Positions 1 through 5,397 are shown, numbered from the stretch's first letter. The stretch: DNA of 5,397 bases from Pseudomonadota bacterium (GCA_027621895.1 JAQCAK010000162.1:1-5397); one strand, 5' to 3'. A program made the numbers and translations. Notes: generated by a model from the letters alone, not told the origin.

Positions 1-165
1 GAAGCCGGCGTCAAGCTGACACCGGCCGGTGCCACCTTCCCCCATGGCAGGGACCCCGAGGACAGGAACATCCGAATCGCGCCGACCTACCCGTCCCTCG
101 CTGAACTGGAGCAGGCCATGGACGTTTTTGTCACCTGCCTGGAACTGGTTTCCCTTGAGGACTGA
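1..165 (+). CDS. PLP-dependent aminotransferase (class I/II), C-terminal fragment
   Basis: This is the last 54 codons of a gene that begins outside the window; it is open in frame 1 to a TGA at 163-165. The fragment opens with EAGVKLTPAGATFPHG, then DPEDRNIRIAPTYPS, and ends in a short amphipathic helix. This is the closing part of the small domain of fold-type I aminotransferases. The arginine in NIRIAP (fragment residue 25) sits where these enzymes bind the substrate alpha-carboxylate. From memory, the wording GATFPxGxDPEDxNIRIAP fits the class Ic aspartate aminotransferase-like group (Pfam Asp_aminotransf), so amino-acid/2-oxoacid transamination in the cytoplasm is the likely reaction. The substrate cannot be fixed from this piece, and the lysine that carries PLP is outside the window. 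The stop is 12 bp before the symporter start, which suggests co-transcription. Confidence 0.8.
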   Translation, partial: EAGVKLTPAGATFPHGRDPEDRNIRIAPTYPSLAELEQAMDVFVTCLELVSLED

Positions 166-166
166 C

Positions 167-171
167 GGGAG
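167..171 (+). promoter_or_regulatory. Ribosome binding site for the symporter (TTG start)
   Basis: GGGAG lies just after the aminotransferase stop codon and 6 nt before the TTG at 178. It is a good Shine-Dalgarno match at the right distance and supports this unusual start codon. Confidence 0.6.
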
Positions 172-177
172 TCCCGG

Positions 178-1713
178 TTGAATCTGGCACCCCTGGATAT
201 CGGGGTACTCATTGTCTATTTCCTGGCAATGCTGGCCATCGGTGCCTGGTTTTCCAGGACCAATGATTCAACAGAACAGTATTTCCTGGGCGGCAGGGCC
301 TTCAGCGGCTGGGTGATTGGCCTCAGCCTGGTGGGCACGTCGATCAGCTCGATTACCTTTCTCGCCTACCCGGGTGACGCCTTTAAGACCAACTGGCTGC
401 GATTCCTGCCAAATCTCGCACTGCCGGTGGCTATCCTGATCGCCGCCTGGTGGTTCCTGCCGAGACTCAGAAAGCCGGGCAGTGTCACGGCCTATGAGTT
501 CCTTGAGGAACGCTATGGTCCCGCCATACGCGGTTATGGTGCGGTGGCGTTCCTGATCGCACAGCTGGCCCGCATCAGTATGATCCTGTACCTGGTGTCC
601 CTGGTCATTCAGACCATCACGGGACTGGATGCCCATCTGAGCGTGGTGATTGCCGGTGTATTCGTCGTGGCTTACACAATTCTGGGTGGCATTGAGGCGG
701 TTGTCTGGACCGATGTCATCCAGACTCTCGTGCTGCTGACCGGTGGCATCTTCTGCCTCATCACGATCGTCAGCCTGGTACCTGGCGGGCTGCCTGAGAT
801 CCTGTCGACCGCCTGGGCCGCACAGAAGCTGGGTGTCGGTGAATTTACCGCAACAGGCTATCGCCCCGCGGACTGGTCCCTGGCACTGTCACACAAGACG
901 GCCACCATGATGCTGTGTATCGGGCTCATTAACTGGCTCACCGAGTATTCCAGCAACCAGAACACCGTGCAGCGGTTCTGCGCCTCCCGTTCGCTGAGGG
1001 AAGCGCGGAAGGCCATGTGGATCTGCGCCCTGGTCAGCATTCCAACCTGGGCATTCTTCATGTTCCTGGGCAGCGCACTCTATGTCCTGTTTCTGCATGT
1101 GCCCGCCGAACTGCCTGCCAGTATCCTGCGGGGCCAGGCAAAGGCAGAGGCGATTCTGCCTTACTTCATCACCACCTACCTGCCCTCTGGCCTGGTGGGA
1201 CTGGTAATCGCGGCGGCCATTGCGGCGGCCATGTCTTCACTGGACAGCAGCATCAACGCCATCGCGACGGTTTCCACCCACGACATCTACCGACGTTTCG
1301 TGTCCCGGAACCTGACCGATCGCGCCTATCTGCGCTTTGCAAGAATCGTGACGGCATCTGCCGGATTCGTTATGATCCTCGGCGCGCTGTACCTGATCGA
1401 TGCCAGCACCACGACGCTTCAGGACACTGCCACCGTCGTGACAGCGCTGCTCGCCGGTGGATTACTGACCATTTACCTGATCGGCTTTTTTTCACGTCGC
1501 TGCCAGACCACCCATATTGTTATTGGTATCCTGGCAACCATGTGTTACACAGGCTGGACTATCGCCTCCTCAAACGGGCTGGCGAGCTATCCTTTTGACC
1601 TTTACTACACGGGTCTCATCGGTAATATCGTGATGTTCATGGCTGCATGGGGCAGCTCTTACATTATCAAGCCCGCCAAACCTACAACCGAGTATCAAAC
1701 ATCAATAACGTGA
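178..1713 (+). CDS. Sodium:solute symporter family transporter (SSS/SLC5-like)
   Basis: A 511-residue inner-membrane protein, the usual size for the SSS family (LeuT fold), which couples inward Na+ flow to solute uptake. About 13 hydrophobic segments are visible, roughly at residues 6-25, 43-66, 77-97, 120-145, 153-170, 176-202, 240-258, 279-304, 335-360, 387-407, 415-440, 447-466 and 475-497. Family marks are YFLGGR (35-40) before the second segment, a GTSISSITFLAYPG stretch (53-66), NTVQRF (262-267) and AAAMSSLDSSINA around residues 349-361. In vSGLT-like proteins the paired serines of that last motif (S353, S354 here) help form the Na2 sodium site, so sodium coupling is likely. The start is TTG with GGGAG upstream; the first residues run straight into the first membrane helix, so little can be missing. 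The solute is not readable from sequence. The adjacent aminotransferase hints at an amino or organic acid, but this is only inference. The TGA stop overlaps the helicase start. Confidence 0.93.
   Translation: MNLAPLDIGVLIVYFLAMLAIGAWFSRTNDSTEQYFLGGRAFSGWVIGLSLVGTSISSITFLAYPGDAFKTNWLRFLPNLALPVAILIAAWWFLPRLRKPGSVTAYEFLEERYGPAIRGYGAVAFLIAQLARISMILYLVSLVIQTITGLDAHLSVVIAGVFVVAYTILGGIEAVVWTDVIQTLVLLTGGIFCLITIVSLVPGGLPEILSTAWAAQKLGVGEFTATGYRPADWSLALSHKTATMMLCIGLINWLTEYSSNQNTVQRFCASRSLREARKAMWICALVSIPTWAFFMFLGSALYVLFLHVPAELPASILRGQAKAEAILPYFITTYLPSGLVGLVIAAAIAAAMSSLDSSINAIATVSTHDIYRRFVSRNLTDRAYLRFARIVTASAGFVMILGALYLIDASTTTLQDTATVVTALLAGGLLTIYLIGFFSRRCQTTHIVIGILATMCYTGWTIASSNGLASYPFDLYYTGLIGNIVMFMAAWGSSYIIKPAKPTTEYQTSIT
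1210..1233 (+). repeat. Two tandem copies of a 12-bp unit inside the symporter gene
   Basis: GCGGCGGCCATT (1210-1221) is followed directly by GCGGCGGCCATG (1222-1233), identical in 11 of 12 positions. It encodes the alternating Ala-Ile/Ala-Met stretch that leads into the SSLDSS sodium-site motif. The protein motif is normal for the family, so this probably reflects codon choice rather than a mobile or regulatory repeat, though it is a possible slippage site. Confidence 0.5.
1710..1713 (+). promoter_or_regulatory. GTGA stop/start overlap coupling symporter and helicase
   Basis: The helicase GTG (1710-1712) overlaps the symporter TGA (1711-1713). No clear Shine-Dalgarno sequence lies in the 15 nt before the GTG, so the helicase is probably translated by ribosomes that terminate on the symporter and restart. 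This is inferred from sequence only. Confidence 0.6.
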
Positions 1714-2948
1714 CCTCTACTGAATTACCGCCGGATTTTGCACGCCTGGATCTTCCCGAACCGCTGGAACGGGCCATCCTGGATCTTGGATTTTCATCCT
1801 GCACGCCTGTACAGAATGCGGTGCTGCCGTATTCCCTTGACGGCAGGGACATTATTGCCCAGGCCCAGACGGGCACGGGAAAGACCGCCGCCTTCCTGAT
1901 CTCTATCATCACTTACGATCTGGAAAACCCGGCCTATGAAGATCGTGAACCCGGGACACCTTTCGCCCTGATCATCGCACCGACCCGGGAACTGGTGATG
2001 CAGATCACCCGCGACGCGGAAGCGCTGGCCAAGTACACCGATATGCAGATCAGTTCGGTCGTCGGCGGCATGGACTACGACAAGCAGAAGAAGCAACTGC
2101 AGAAGCCTGTCGACATCGTCGTTGCCACCCCAGGACGACTGCTGGATTTCGCTCGCTCCGGCGTGATCAACCTGTCCCAGGTCGAAATACTCGTCATTGA
2201 CGAGGCCGACCGGATGCTCAGCATGGGATTTATTCCCGATGTCAAAGCGATTGTGAGCAGAACACCACGCAAGCAGTCACGACAGACCCAGCTGTTCAGC
2301 GCCACCTACAGCGACGACATTAAAAGGCTGGCCGCATCATGGACACTGGACCCGGAGCACATTGAAATCGAACCGGACCAGGTGGCTGTCGACACAGTGG
2401 ACCAGAAGGTGTTCCTCACTTCGGAGGAAGAAAAGTACAAGGTGCTCTACAACATCATCAAGCACTACCAGATCGATCGGGCACTGGTGTTTGTCAATCG
2501 CCGGGACCAGGCAAGAGACCTTGAATACAAGCTGGACCATCACGGCTTCAAAACCGGGCTGCTGGCCGGTGATGTCCCGCAGAAAAAACGTATCAAAACC
2601 CTGGAGGAATTCCGTTCCGGGGAGCTGAACATTCTGGTGGCAACCGATGTGGCGGGTCGTGGCCTGCACATCGATGACATCAGCCATGTCATCAACTACA
2701 ACCTGCCGGAAGACCCCGAAGACTATGTTCACCGGATCGGTCGAACGGGCCGCGCAGGCACGGAAGGAATCTCCATCACCCTGGCCTGTGAAAATGACGC
2801 CTTCATGTTGCCCAATATCGAAGCACTGCTGGGTGTTCCCATGCCTTGCGAGAACCCTATCGAGGAACTGACTGCCGATATTCCGACCATGCCCAGGGGA
2901 GCACCCAGGCGACCTGCTGCAAAACCCAGAAGCCGAAACCGGAGATAA
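1710..2948 (+). CDS. rhlB: ATP-dependent RNA helicase, DEAD-box, RhlB-like
   Basis: A DEAD-box RNA helicase of 412 residues if started at GTG 1710. It uses ATP to unwind short RNA duplexes; RhlB is the helicase of the gammaproteobacterial RNase E degradosome. All core motifs are intact: Q motif with F10 and Q35, motif I AQTGTGKT (52-59), Ia PTREL (91-95), TPGRLLD, DEAD (164-167), SAT (197-199), LVFVNRR, motif V ATDVAGRG (311-318) and motif VI HRIGRTGR (341-348). The stretch GDVPQKKRIKTLEEF and the ISITLACEN...LPNIEALLG segment after motif VI closely follow E. coli RhlB (421 residues) as I remember it, more than RhlE, SrmB or DeaD. The short basic tail ends ...KPRSRNRR. An ATG at 1647 is in frame but would overlap the symporter by 67 bp, lacks a ribosome binding site and adds 21 residues without helicase similarity. 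GTG 1710 forms a GTGA overlap with the symporter stop, implying coupled translation. It could also be an RhlB paralogue rather than the degradosome subunit. Confidence 0.9.
   Translation: MTSTELPPDFARLDLPEPLERAILDLGFSSCTPVQNAVLPYSLDGRDIIAQAQTGTGKTAAFLISIITYDLENPAYEDREPGTPFALIIAPTRELVMQITRDAEALAKYTDMQISSVVGGMDYDKQKKQLQKPVDIVVATPGRLLDFARSGVINLSQVEILVIDEADRMLSMGFIPDVKAIVSRTPRKQSRQTQLFSATYSDDIKRLAASWTLDPEHIEIEPDQVAVDTVDQKVFLTSEEEKYKVLYNIIKHYQIDRALVFVNRRDQARDLEYKLDHHGFKTGLLAGDVPQKKRIKTLEEFRSGELNILVATDVAGRGLHIDDISHVINYNLPEDPEDYVHRIGRTGRAGTEGISITLACENDAFMLPNIEALLGVPMPCENPIEELTADIPTMPRGAPRRPAAKPRSRNRR
2941..2946 (+). promoter_or_regulatory. Ribosome binding site for the cupin gene
   Basis: GGAGAT overlaps the last helicase codons and the first base of its stop. 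GGAG ends 6 nt before the ATG at 2951. It decides this start over an in-frame ATG at 2846 that lies deep inside the helicase gene. Confidence 0.7.
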
Positions 2949-2950
2949 CC

Positions 2951-3427
2951 ATGAAGCGCCTCGGCAACCTGCTCACTCGAGACATGATTGAGAAGATGGA
3001 TGAGGCGGTTCATGTCCATCAGTTCAACGACCAGGCGATTCGTCATACGCGCTCCATCGGCGACGCGCTTGGCCTGAGTCGAATCGGTGTACATCTGGTG
3101 CGTGTCGAACCGGGGCATGACACCACCCGGTTTCATTTTCACCATTGCGATGAAGAATTTGTCTACATCCTCTCGGGACAGGGAGAAGCCCGGATTGGAG
3201 ACGAGACCGTGGCGGTGACCGGGGGCGACTTTATGGCCTTCCCGGCCAATTCGCCTGCCCACAGCATGCGCAACACGTCCACAGAAGACCTGGTTTACCT
3301 GATGGGTGGCAGCCGGGAGGCCATTGATATCTGCGACTATCCGGAGATCAACAGGCGGATGTACCGCGAGCATGGCAGGAAACAGTATGTCTCCCTGGAC
3401 GATCTGCACGATGTCCCGCGTCGCTGA
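2951..3427 (+). CDS. Single-domain cupin protein
   Basis: A small, probably cytoplasmic protein of 158 residues with one cupin beta-barrel. Cupin motif 1 runs from G55 through H62-F-H64 to E68 and G76 (HFHHCDEEFVYILSG), supplying two histidines and a glutamate for a metal. Motif 2 is GDFMAFPANSPAHSMRN (92-108), supplying the third histidine, H104, and the conserved N108; PAN replaces the usual PxG. The four-ligand set is complete, so the protein probably binds a divalent metal. The tail, with DICDYPEINRRMY (about 129-141), resembles a group of stand-alone proteobacterial cupins of unknown activity. No signal peptide or DNA-binding domain is present, so it is not an obvious transcription factor. 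Metal-dependent isomerase, dioxygenase or small-molecule-binding roles remain open. The gene starts 2 bp after the helicase stop and overlaps the next gene by 17 bp, so it is very likely part of the same operon. Confidence 0.85.
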   Translation: MKRLGNLLTRDMIEKMDEAVHVHQFNDQAIRHTRSIGDALGLSRIGVHLVRVEPGHDTTRFHFHHCDEEFVYILSGQGEARIGDETVAVTGGDFMAFPANSPAHSMRNTSTEDLVYLMGGSREAIDICDYPEINRRMYREHGRKQYVSLDDLHDVPRR

Positions 3428-4100
3428 AGACTTAAGCCGGGAGCTTCGCCGACTGCGATTCGTCCTGCTGGCCGGGACAGCCCTGCTGACACTGCTGTCA
3501 GCAGCGGGATGCACACAGTACGAGTCCTTTGAACCCGGGACAACGCCCGTCGCCATGGTCATTGATTCAGCGGGTTACCCATCAGTCCAGCGCAACGCCC
3601 GTCCCTACATCCTCGCCCGTCAGTCCAGGATCTACCCGGGCGATCGCGTCATGACTGACGAGCAGTCACTGGTGGAGATTGAATTCGAAGACGGTCACCG
3701 CATCAGACTCGGTACCCGCTCACAGCTGCTCGTGACATCTCACGAGGGAGACCAGGACCGCGGTAGCCCTACAGAAACCGTACTGACGCTTTCATCAGGA
3801 TCCCTGGAGGTGACTGACAATCAGCGGGGGAACCACCGGATTACGACCAGCAATGCCGTGATATCGAGTTCATCGCCGCATTTCTGGATGGGTTATGACC
3901 CGGCAGGATCCGAACTGGATGTCGTGAGCCTGGCAGCTGGAAAGCTGCTGGTCAGCAATCAGCATGGCGAGGTCAGTCTGGCGTCGGTCTATGCCAGCTG
4001 TCATGTCCAGCCAGGTGCTGGCCCGCAGGGAGCCATCCAATGGACGGAGTCTCGTTTCCAGCAGGTAAAGGCAGCCCACCAGCGCATCAATCGACTGTAG
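3411..4100 (+). CDS. FecR-domain lipoprotein, orphan
   Basis: A 229-residue protein that I read as a small FecR-domain lipoprotein. The N-terminus has a charged stretch (RELRRLR, 10-16), a hydrophobic core (FVLLAGTALLTLL) and SAAGC, with C34 as the likely lipidated cysteine. The lipobox has Ala rather than Leu at -3, so lipidation is probable but not certain. The mature part carries a FecR-like beta domain: GDRVMTDEQSLVEIEFEDGHRIRLG (77-101) is the typical GD..T...S..EI.F.DG..I.LG pattern, followed by LSSGSLEV (127-134) and RITTSNAVI (143-151). Classic FecR proteins are longer inner-membrane anti-sigma regulators encoded beside an ECF sigma factor and a TonB receptor. None of these is visible here and there is no N-terminal anti-sigma region. 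It is more likely a structural or sensory envelope protein. ATG 3411 is the only start that keeps the signal peptide without a long unlikely extension. It lies inside the end of the cupin gene with no clear ribosome binding site, suggesting coupled translation. Confidence 0.75.
   Translation: MSRVAEDLSRELRRLRFVLLAGTALLTLLSAAGCTQYESFEPGTTPVAMVIDSAGYPSVQRNARPYILARQSRIYPGDRVMTDEQSLVEIEFEDGHRIRLGTRSQLLVTSHEGDQDRGSPTETVLTLSSGSLEVTDNQRGNHRITTSNAVISSSSPHFWMGYDPAGSELDVVSLAAGKLLVSNQHGEVSLASVYASCHVQPGAGPQGAIQWTESRFQQVKAAHQRINRL
3483..3504 (+). repeat. Perfect 9-bp inverted repeat in the lipoprotein signal-peptide region
   Basis: CTGCTGACA (3483-3491) and TGTCAGCAG (3496-3504) are exact reverse complements separated by a 4-nt loop, CTGC. 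They encode part of the hydrophobic core and the SA before the lipobox cysteine. No T-run follows, so it is not a typical intrinsic terminator. The mRNA hairpin could slow translation or act as a processing or pausing site, or be chance from Leu and Ser codons. Confidence 0.55.
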
Positions 4101-4121
4101 CCCCGACGACACTTTCCCGAT

Positions 4122-4739
4122 CTAGGGTTCGGTTCTGCCCCAGCCATTCCAGTAAGTCACTTCCGAGGCATTAAGTCTCGCGGCTGGTTTCAGGTTCGCA
4201 TTCAGACAGTAGCCTGCAGGCAGCATGACCGTCTGGGTAACCCCTTCCGGGACCCCGAGCAATTCTGCGATCTCTGCCGATCTGGCCGTCAGCAGCGAGG
4301 TCCAGGTTGTGCCGATCCCCCTGGCTCGCATCGCCAGCATCAGGGACCAGGCAGCAGGCAGCACCGAACCAAAGAATGCCACCTGACCCGCGACACTTTC
4401 ATCCGGCTCACCCAGGTAGAACACCAGCACCATGCAGGGAATCTCATGCAACCGGGCCATGAGGGATTCGTGGGATGACTTCAGGGTCAAACCCCGGTCA
4501 AGGCTCAGATTGCGAAGCTGATCATTGTAAATCTCGGCAATCTGCAGCTTCAGCCCGGGGTCAGTCACGACCAGGAACCGCCAGCTTTCACCGGCGATGC
4601 CTGTCGGTGCCTGAACCGCAATATTGATACAGGCTTCAAGATCCTCGCGGCTGACTTCCCGGGAAAAATCCAGCCGGCGCCTGACAGATCTCGCGGTGCT
4701 GAGAATATGGTCAACCTGTTCCAAAAATTCCTGATCCAA
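4122..4739 (-). CDS. Nitroreductase family flavoprotein (probable FMN-dependent NAD(P)H oxidoreductase)
   Basis: A cytoplasmic protein of 205 residues, normal for single-domain nitroreductase-fold enzymes, which bind FMN at a dimer interface and pass hydride from NAD(P)H to nitroaromatics, quinones, enones or other acceptors. Visible marks are RSVRRRLDF (17-25), the family's N-terminal phosphate-binding R-S-x-R region, then AVQAPTGIAGESWRFLVV (41-58). The central helix and GIGTTWTSLL (141-150) follow, then LGVPEG and LPAGY (173-177) near the FMN-proximal C-terminal part. In many relatives the second segment reads APSG..QPW.F, so PTGIAGESW is a variant. The start is TTG at 4739: AGGGA lies 7 nt upstream and an in-frame TAA a few codons further excludes an upstream start. 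The physiological substrate is unknown. The gene converges on the FecR lipoprotein gene with 21 bp between stop codons and is divergent from the DUF2237 gene. Confidence 0.88.
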   Translation of the reverse strand: MDQEFLEQVDHILSTARSVRRRLDFSREVSREDLEACINIAVQAPTGIAGESWRFLVVTDPGLKLQIAEIYNDQLRNLSLDRGLTLKSSHESLMARLHEIPCMVLVFYLGEPDESVAGQVAFFGSVLPAAWSLMLAMRARGIGTTWTSLLTARSAEIAELLGVPEGVTQTVMLPAGYCLNANLKPAARLNASEVTYWNGWGRTEP

Positions 4740-4746
4740 TGGCTTG

Positions 4747-4751
4747 TCCCT
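4747..4751 (-). promoter_or_regulatory. Ribosome binding site for the nitroreductase (TTG start)
   Basis: Read on the minus strand this is AGGGA, 7 nt before the TTG start codon. It supports the non-ATG start. Confidence 0.55.
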
Positions 4752-4762
4752 GTGGTTATGCC

Positions 4763-4785
4763 GTTAGCTGTCTCTGTTAGCTGTC
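4763..4785. repeat. Direct repeat GTTAGCTGTC, two copies, 13-bp period
   Basis: GTTAGCTGTC occurs at 4763-4772 and again at 4776-4785 with TCT between. On the minus strand the copies lie about 24-46 nt upstream of the nitroreductase start, overlapping where its promoter or leader would be. They may be paired protein-binding sites or a local duplication; no known operator is recognised. Confidence 0.6.
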
Positions 4786-4893
4786 CTTCTGGTTTCCCAG
4801 CGACGTTCATCGCTTAAGTCTACCCCAGGCTCATGCATGTCGCAGTCAAACAAACTATCATAGATGCTCTCACGTCAGCAGATGTCACGAGTC

Positions 4894-5280
4894 ATGAAAA
4901 CCATCACCAAAGATGAGGCACTTAATGTCCTGGGTTCAGCACTGGAACCCTGCAGCATGGAACCATTGACGGGGTTCTTCAGGGACGGCTGCTGCAATAC
5001 CTGCGCCCAGGACGTGGGCTCACACACTGTGTGTGTCGAGGTAACTCAGGCGTTCCTGGAGTATTCCCGATTCGCCGGCAACGACCTTTCCACCCCTCAT
5101 CCCGAGTTTCAGTTTCCCGGTCTGCAGGAGGGCGACCGATGGTGCCTGTGTGCAGGTCGATGGCTTGAGGCCTATGAAAAGGGTATGGCGCCACGGGTCT
5201 TTCTCAACAACACCCACATCAAGGCCCTGAAGACCATTCCGCTTTCCCTGCTGGAACAGTTTGCAGCCACCATCAACTAG
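4894..5280 (+). CDS. DUF2237 family protein
   Basis: A small soluble protein of 128 residues that matches the DUF2237 family (COG3651) along nearly its whole length; its function is unknown. Family marks, numbered from the 4894 start, are NVLGSALEPCS (11-21), TGFFRDGCCNT (26-36), the DVGSHTVC stretch (40-47), the FLEYS helix (54-58), GNDLSTPHPEFQFPGL (62-77) and GDRWCLCAGRWLEA (80-93). There are seven cysteines (20, 33, 34, 37, 47, 84, 86), giving CC, CxxC and CxC arrangements that could bind metal or do thiol chemistry; this is inference. No signal peptide or membrane helix is seen. In-frame ATGs exist at 4864, 4882 and 4894, none with a good ribosome binding site. I chose 4894 because family similarity begins just after it and the -10-like TATCAT at 4856-4861 would put transcription start downstream of 4864. 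A start at 4864 adds ten residues (138 in all) and cannot be excluded. Confidence 0.87.
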   Translation: MKTITKDEALNVLGSALEPCSMEPLTGFFRDGCCNTCAQDVGSHTVCVEVTQAFLEYSRFAGNDLSTPHPEFQFPGLQEGDRWCLCAGRWLEAYEKGMAPRVFLNNTHIKALKTIPLSLLEQFAATIN

Positions 5281-5303
5281 CAGGACCTTCAGGCTTGAAT
5301 GAA

Positions 5304-5397
5304 ATGAACAAAAAGCACCGGGTCAGCATTCATGTGTGGCACCTGGAGATGACTTCAAGGCCAGACTTTTCCCGACGACCGGCGAACGACTATGAAC
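5304..5397 (+). CDS. Probable GNAT family N-acetyltransferase, N-terminal fragment
   Basis: An open frame starts at ATG 5304 and runs off the window end, giving 31 codons and one extra base. The residues VSIHVWHLEMTSRPDFSRRP resemble, from memory, the opening of a bacterial GNAT acetyltransferase group that begins with a short strand followed by LEMT and a proline-rich stretch. The acetyl-CoA-binding motif would lie outside the window, so the assignment rests on a short match and is moderate at best. It follows the DUF2237 stop by 23 bp on the same strand, suggesting a shared transcript. The ribosome binding site is poor. Another ATG at 5299 is out of frame and closes after two codons (ATG AAA TGA). 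Confidence 0.5.
   Translation, partial: MNKKHRVSIHVWHLEMTSRPDFSRRPANDYE

Larger units (their letters stand above)
4740..4893. other. Divergent intergenic region between nitroreductase and DUF2237 genes
   Basis: About 150 bp separate two divergent genes, so both promoters should be here. It contains a 10-bp direct repeat (4763-4785) and an 8-bp palindrome CATGCATG (4832-4839). A weak -10-like TATCAT lies at 4856-4861, with no convincing -35 box 17 bp before it. I cannot place a firm promoter or operator from sequence alone. Confidence 0.5.

Noticed and set aside
1017..1598. A 193-codon plus-strand open frame inside the symporter
   Set aside because: It is a +1 type shadow of a clear membrane transporter and its translation is low-complexity, rich in Arg, His, Pro and Gly with no domain.
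1647..1709. Upstream ATG as helicase start
   Set aside because: It lacks a ribosome binding site, lies within the last symporter codons, and the extra 21 residues show no helicase similarity. GTG 1710 fits better.
3306..3410. N-terminal extension of the lipoprotein frame to ATG 3306
   Set aside because: It would overlap the cupin gene by more than 100 bp and bury the lipoprotein signal sequence inside the protein.
2729..3562. A 277-codon open frame on the minus strand across the helicase end, cupin and lipoprotein start
   Set aside because: It lies antisense to three well-supported genes, its translation has no recognisable domain, and long antisense frames are common in GC-rich coding DNA.
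4111..4130. CCCGATCTAGGG as a terminator between the convergent genes
   Set aside because: The arms pair over only about three bases and no T-run follows.
4833..4861. Possible promoter ATGCAT / TATCAT before the DUF2237 gene
   Set aside because: The -10 is plausible but the -35 does not resemble TTGACA. It is too weak to list as a promoter.
5021..5035. Inverted repeat CACACAC-T-GTGTGTG
   Set aside because: It encodes the conserved HTVC part of the DUF2237 protein, so the protein sequence explains it.

Overview
The window looks like chromosomal DNA of a proteobacterium, most likely a gammaproteobacterium. The base composition is moderately GC-rich, coding density is very high, and the RhlB-type DEAD-box helicase resembles the gammaproteobacterial RNA-degradosome helicase through its C-terminal half. 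I see no phage, transposon, CRISPR, tRNA or rRNA signal. The window begins inside one gene and ends inside another.

Left block (1 to 4100, plus strand): five genes are packed head to tail and probably form one transcription unit. They are the last 54 codons of a PLP-dependent aminotransferase, a sodium:solute symporter (SSS) family transporter, an RhlB-like ATP-dependent RNA helicase, a single-domain cupin, and a small FecR-domain lipoprotein. Junctions are tight: 12 bp, then a 4-bp GTGA overlap, then 2 bp, then a 17-bp overlap. The symporter starts with TTG and the helicase most likely with GTG. The unit's promoter must lie upstream of the window, because I see no convincing promoter inside it. 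The functions do not make one obvious pathway. A transporter next to an aminotransferase suggests uptake and metabolism of an amino or organic acid. The helicase would act on RNA, the cupin is a small metal-site protein of unknown substrate, and the lipoprotein would sit in the envelope.

Right block (4101 to 5397): a nitroreductase-family flavoprotein on the minus strand converges on the lipoprotein gene with 21 bp between stop codons. A divergent intergenic region of about 150 bp follows and holds a 10-bp direct repeat. Next, on the plus strand, is a cysteine-rich DUF2237 family protein, followed 23 bp later by the first 31 codons of a probable GNAT-type N-acetyltransferase cut by the window end.

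The genes are mostly recognisable members of known families. The points most worth a second look are the translational coupling of a membrane symporter to an RNA helicase, the divergent orphan FecR-domain lipoprotein with a hairpin in its signal-peptide region, the extra cysteine in the DUF2237 protein, and the direct repeat upstream of the nitroreductase. I did not find clear evidence of an undescribed multi-gene system.
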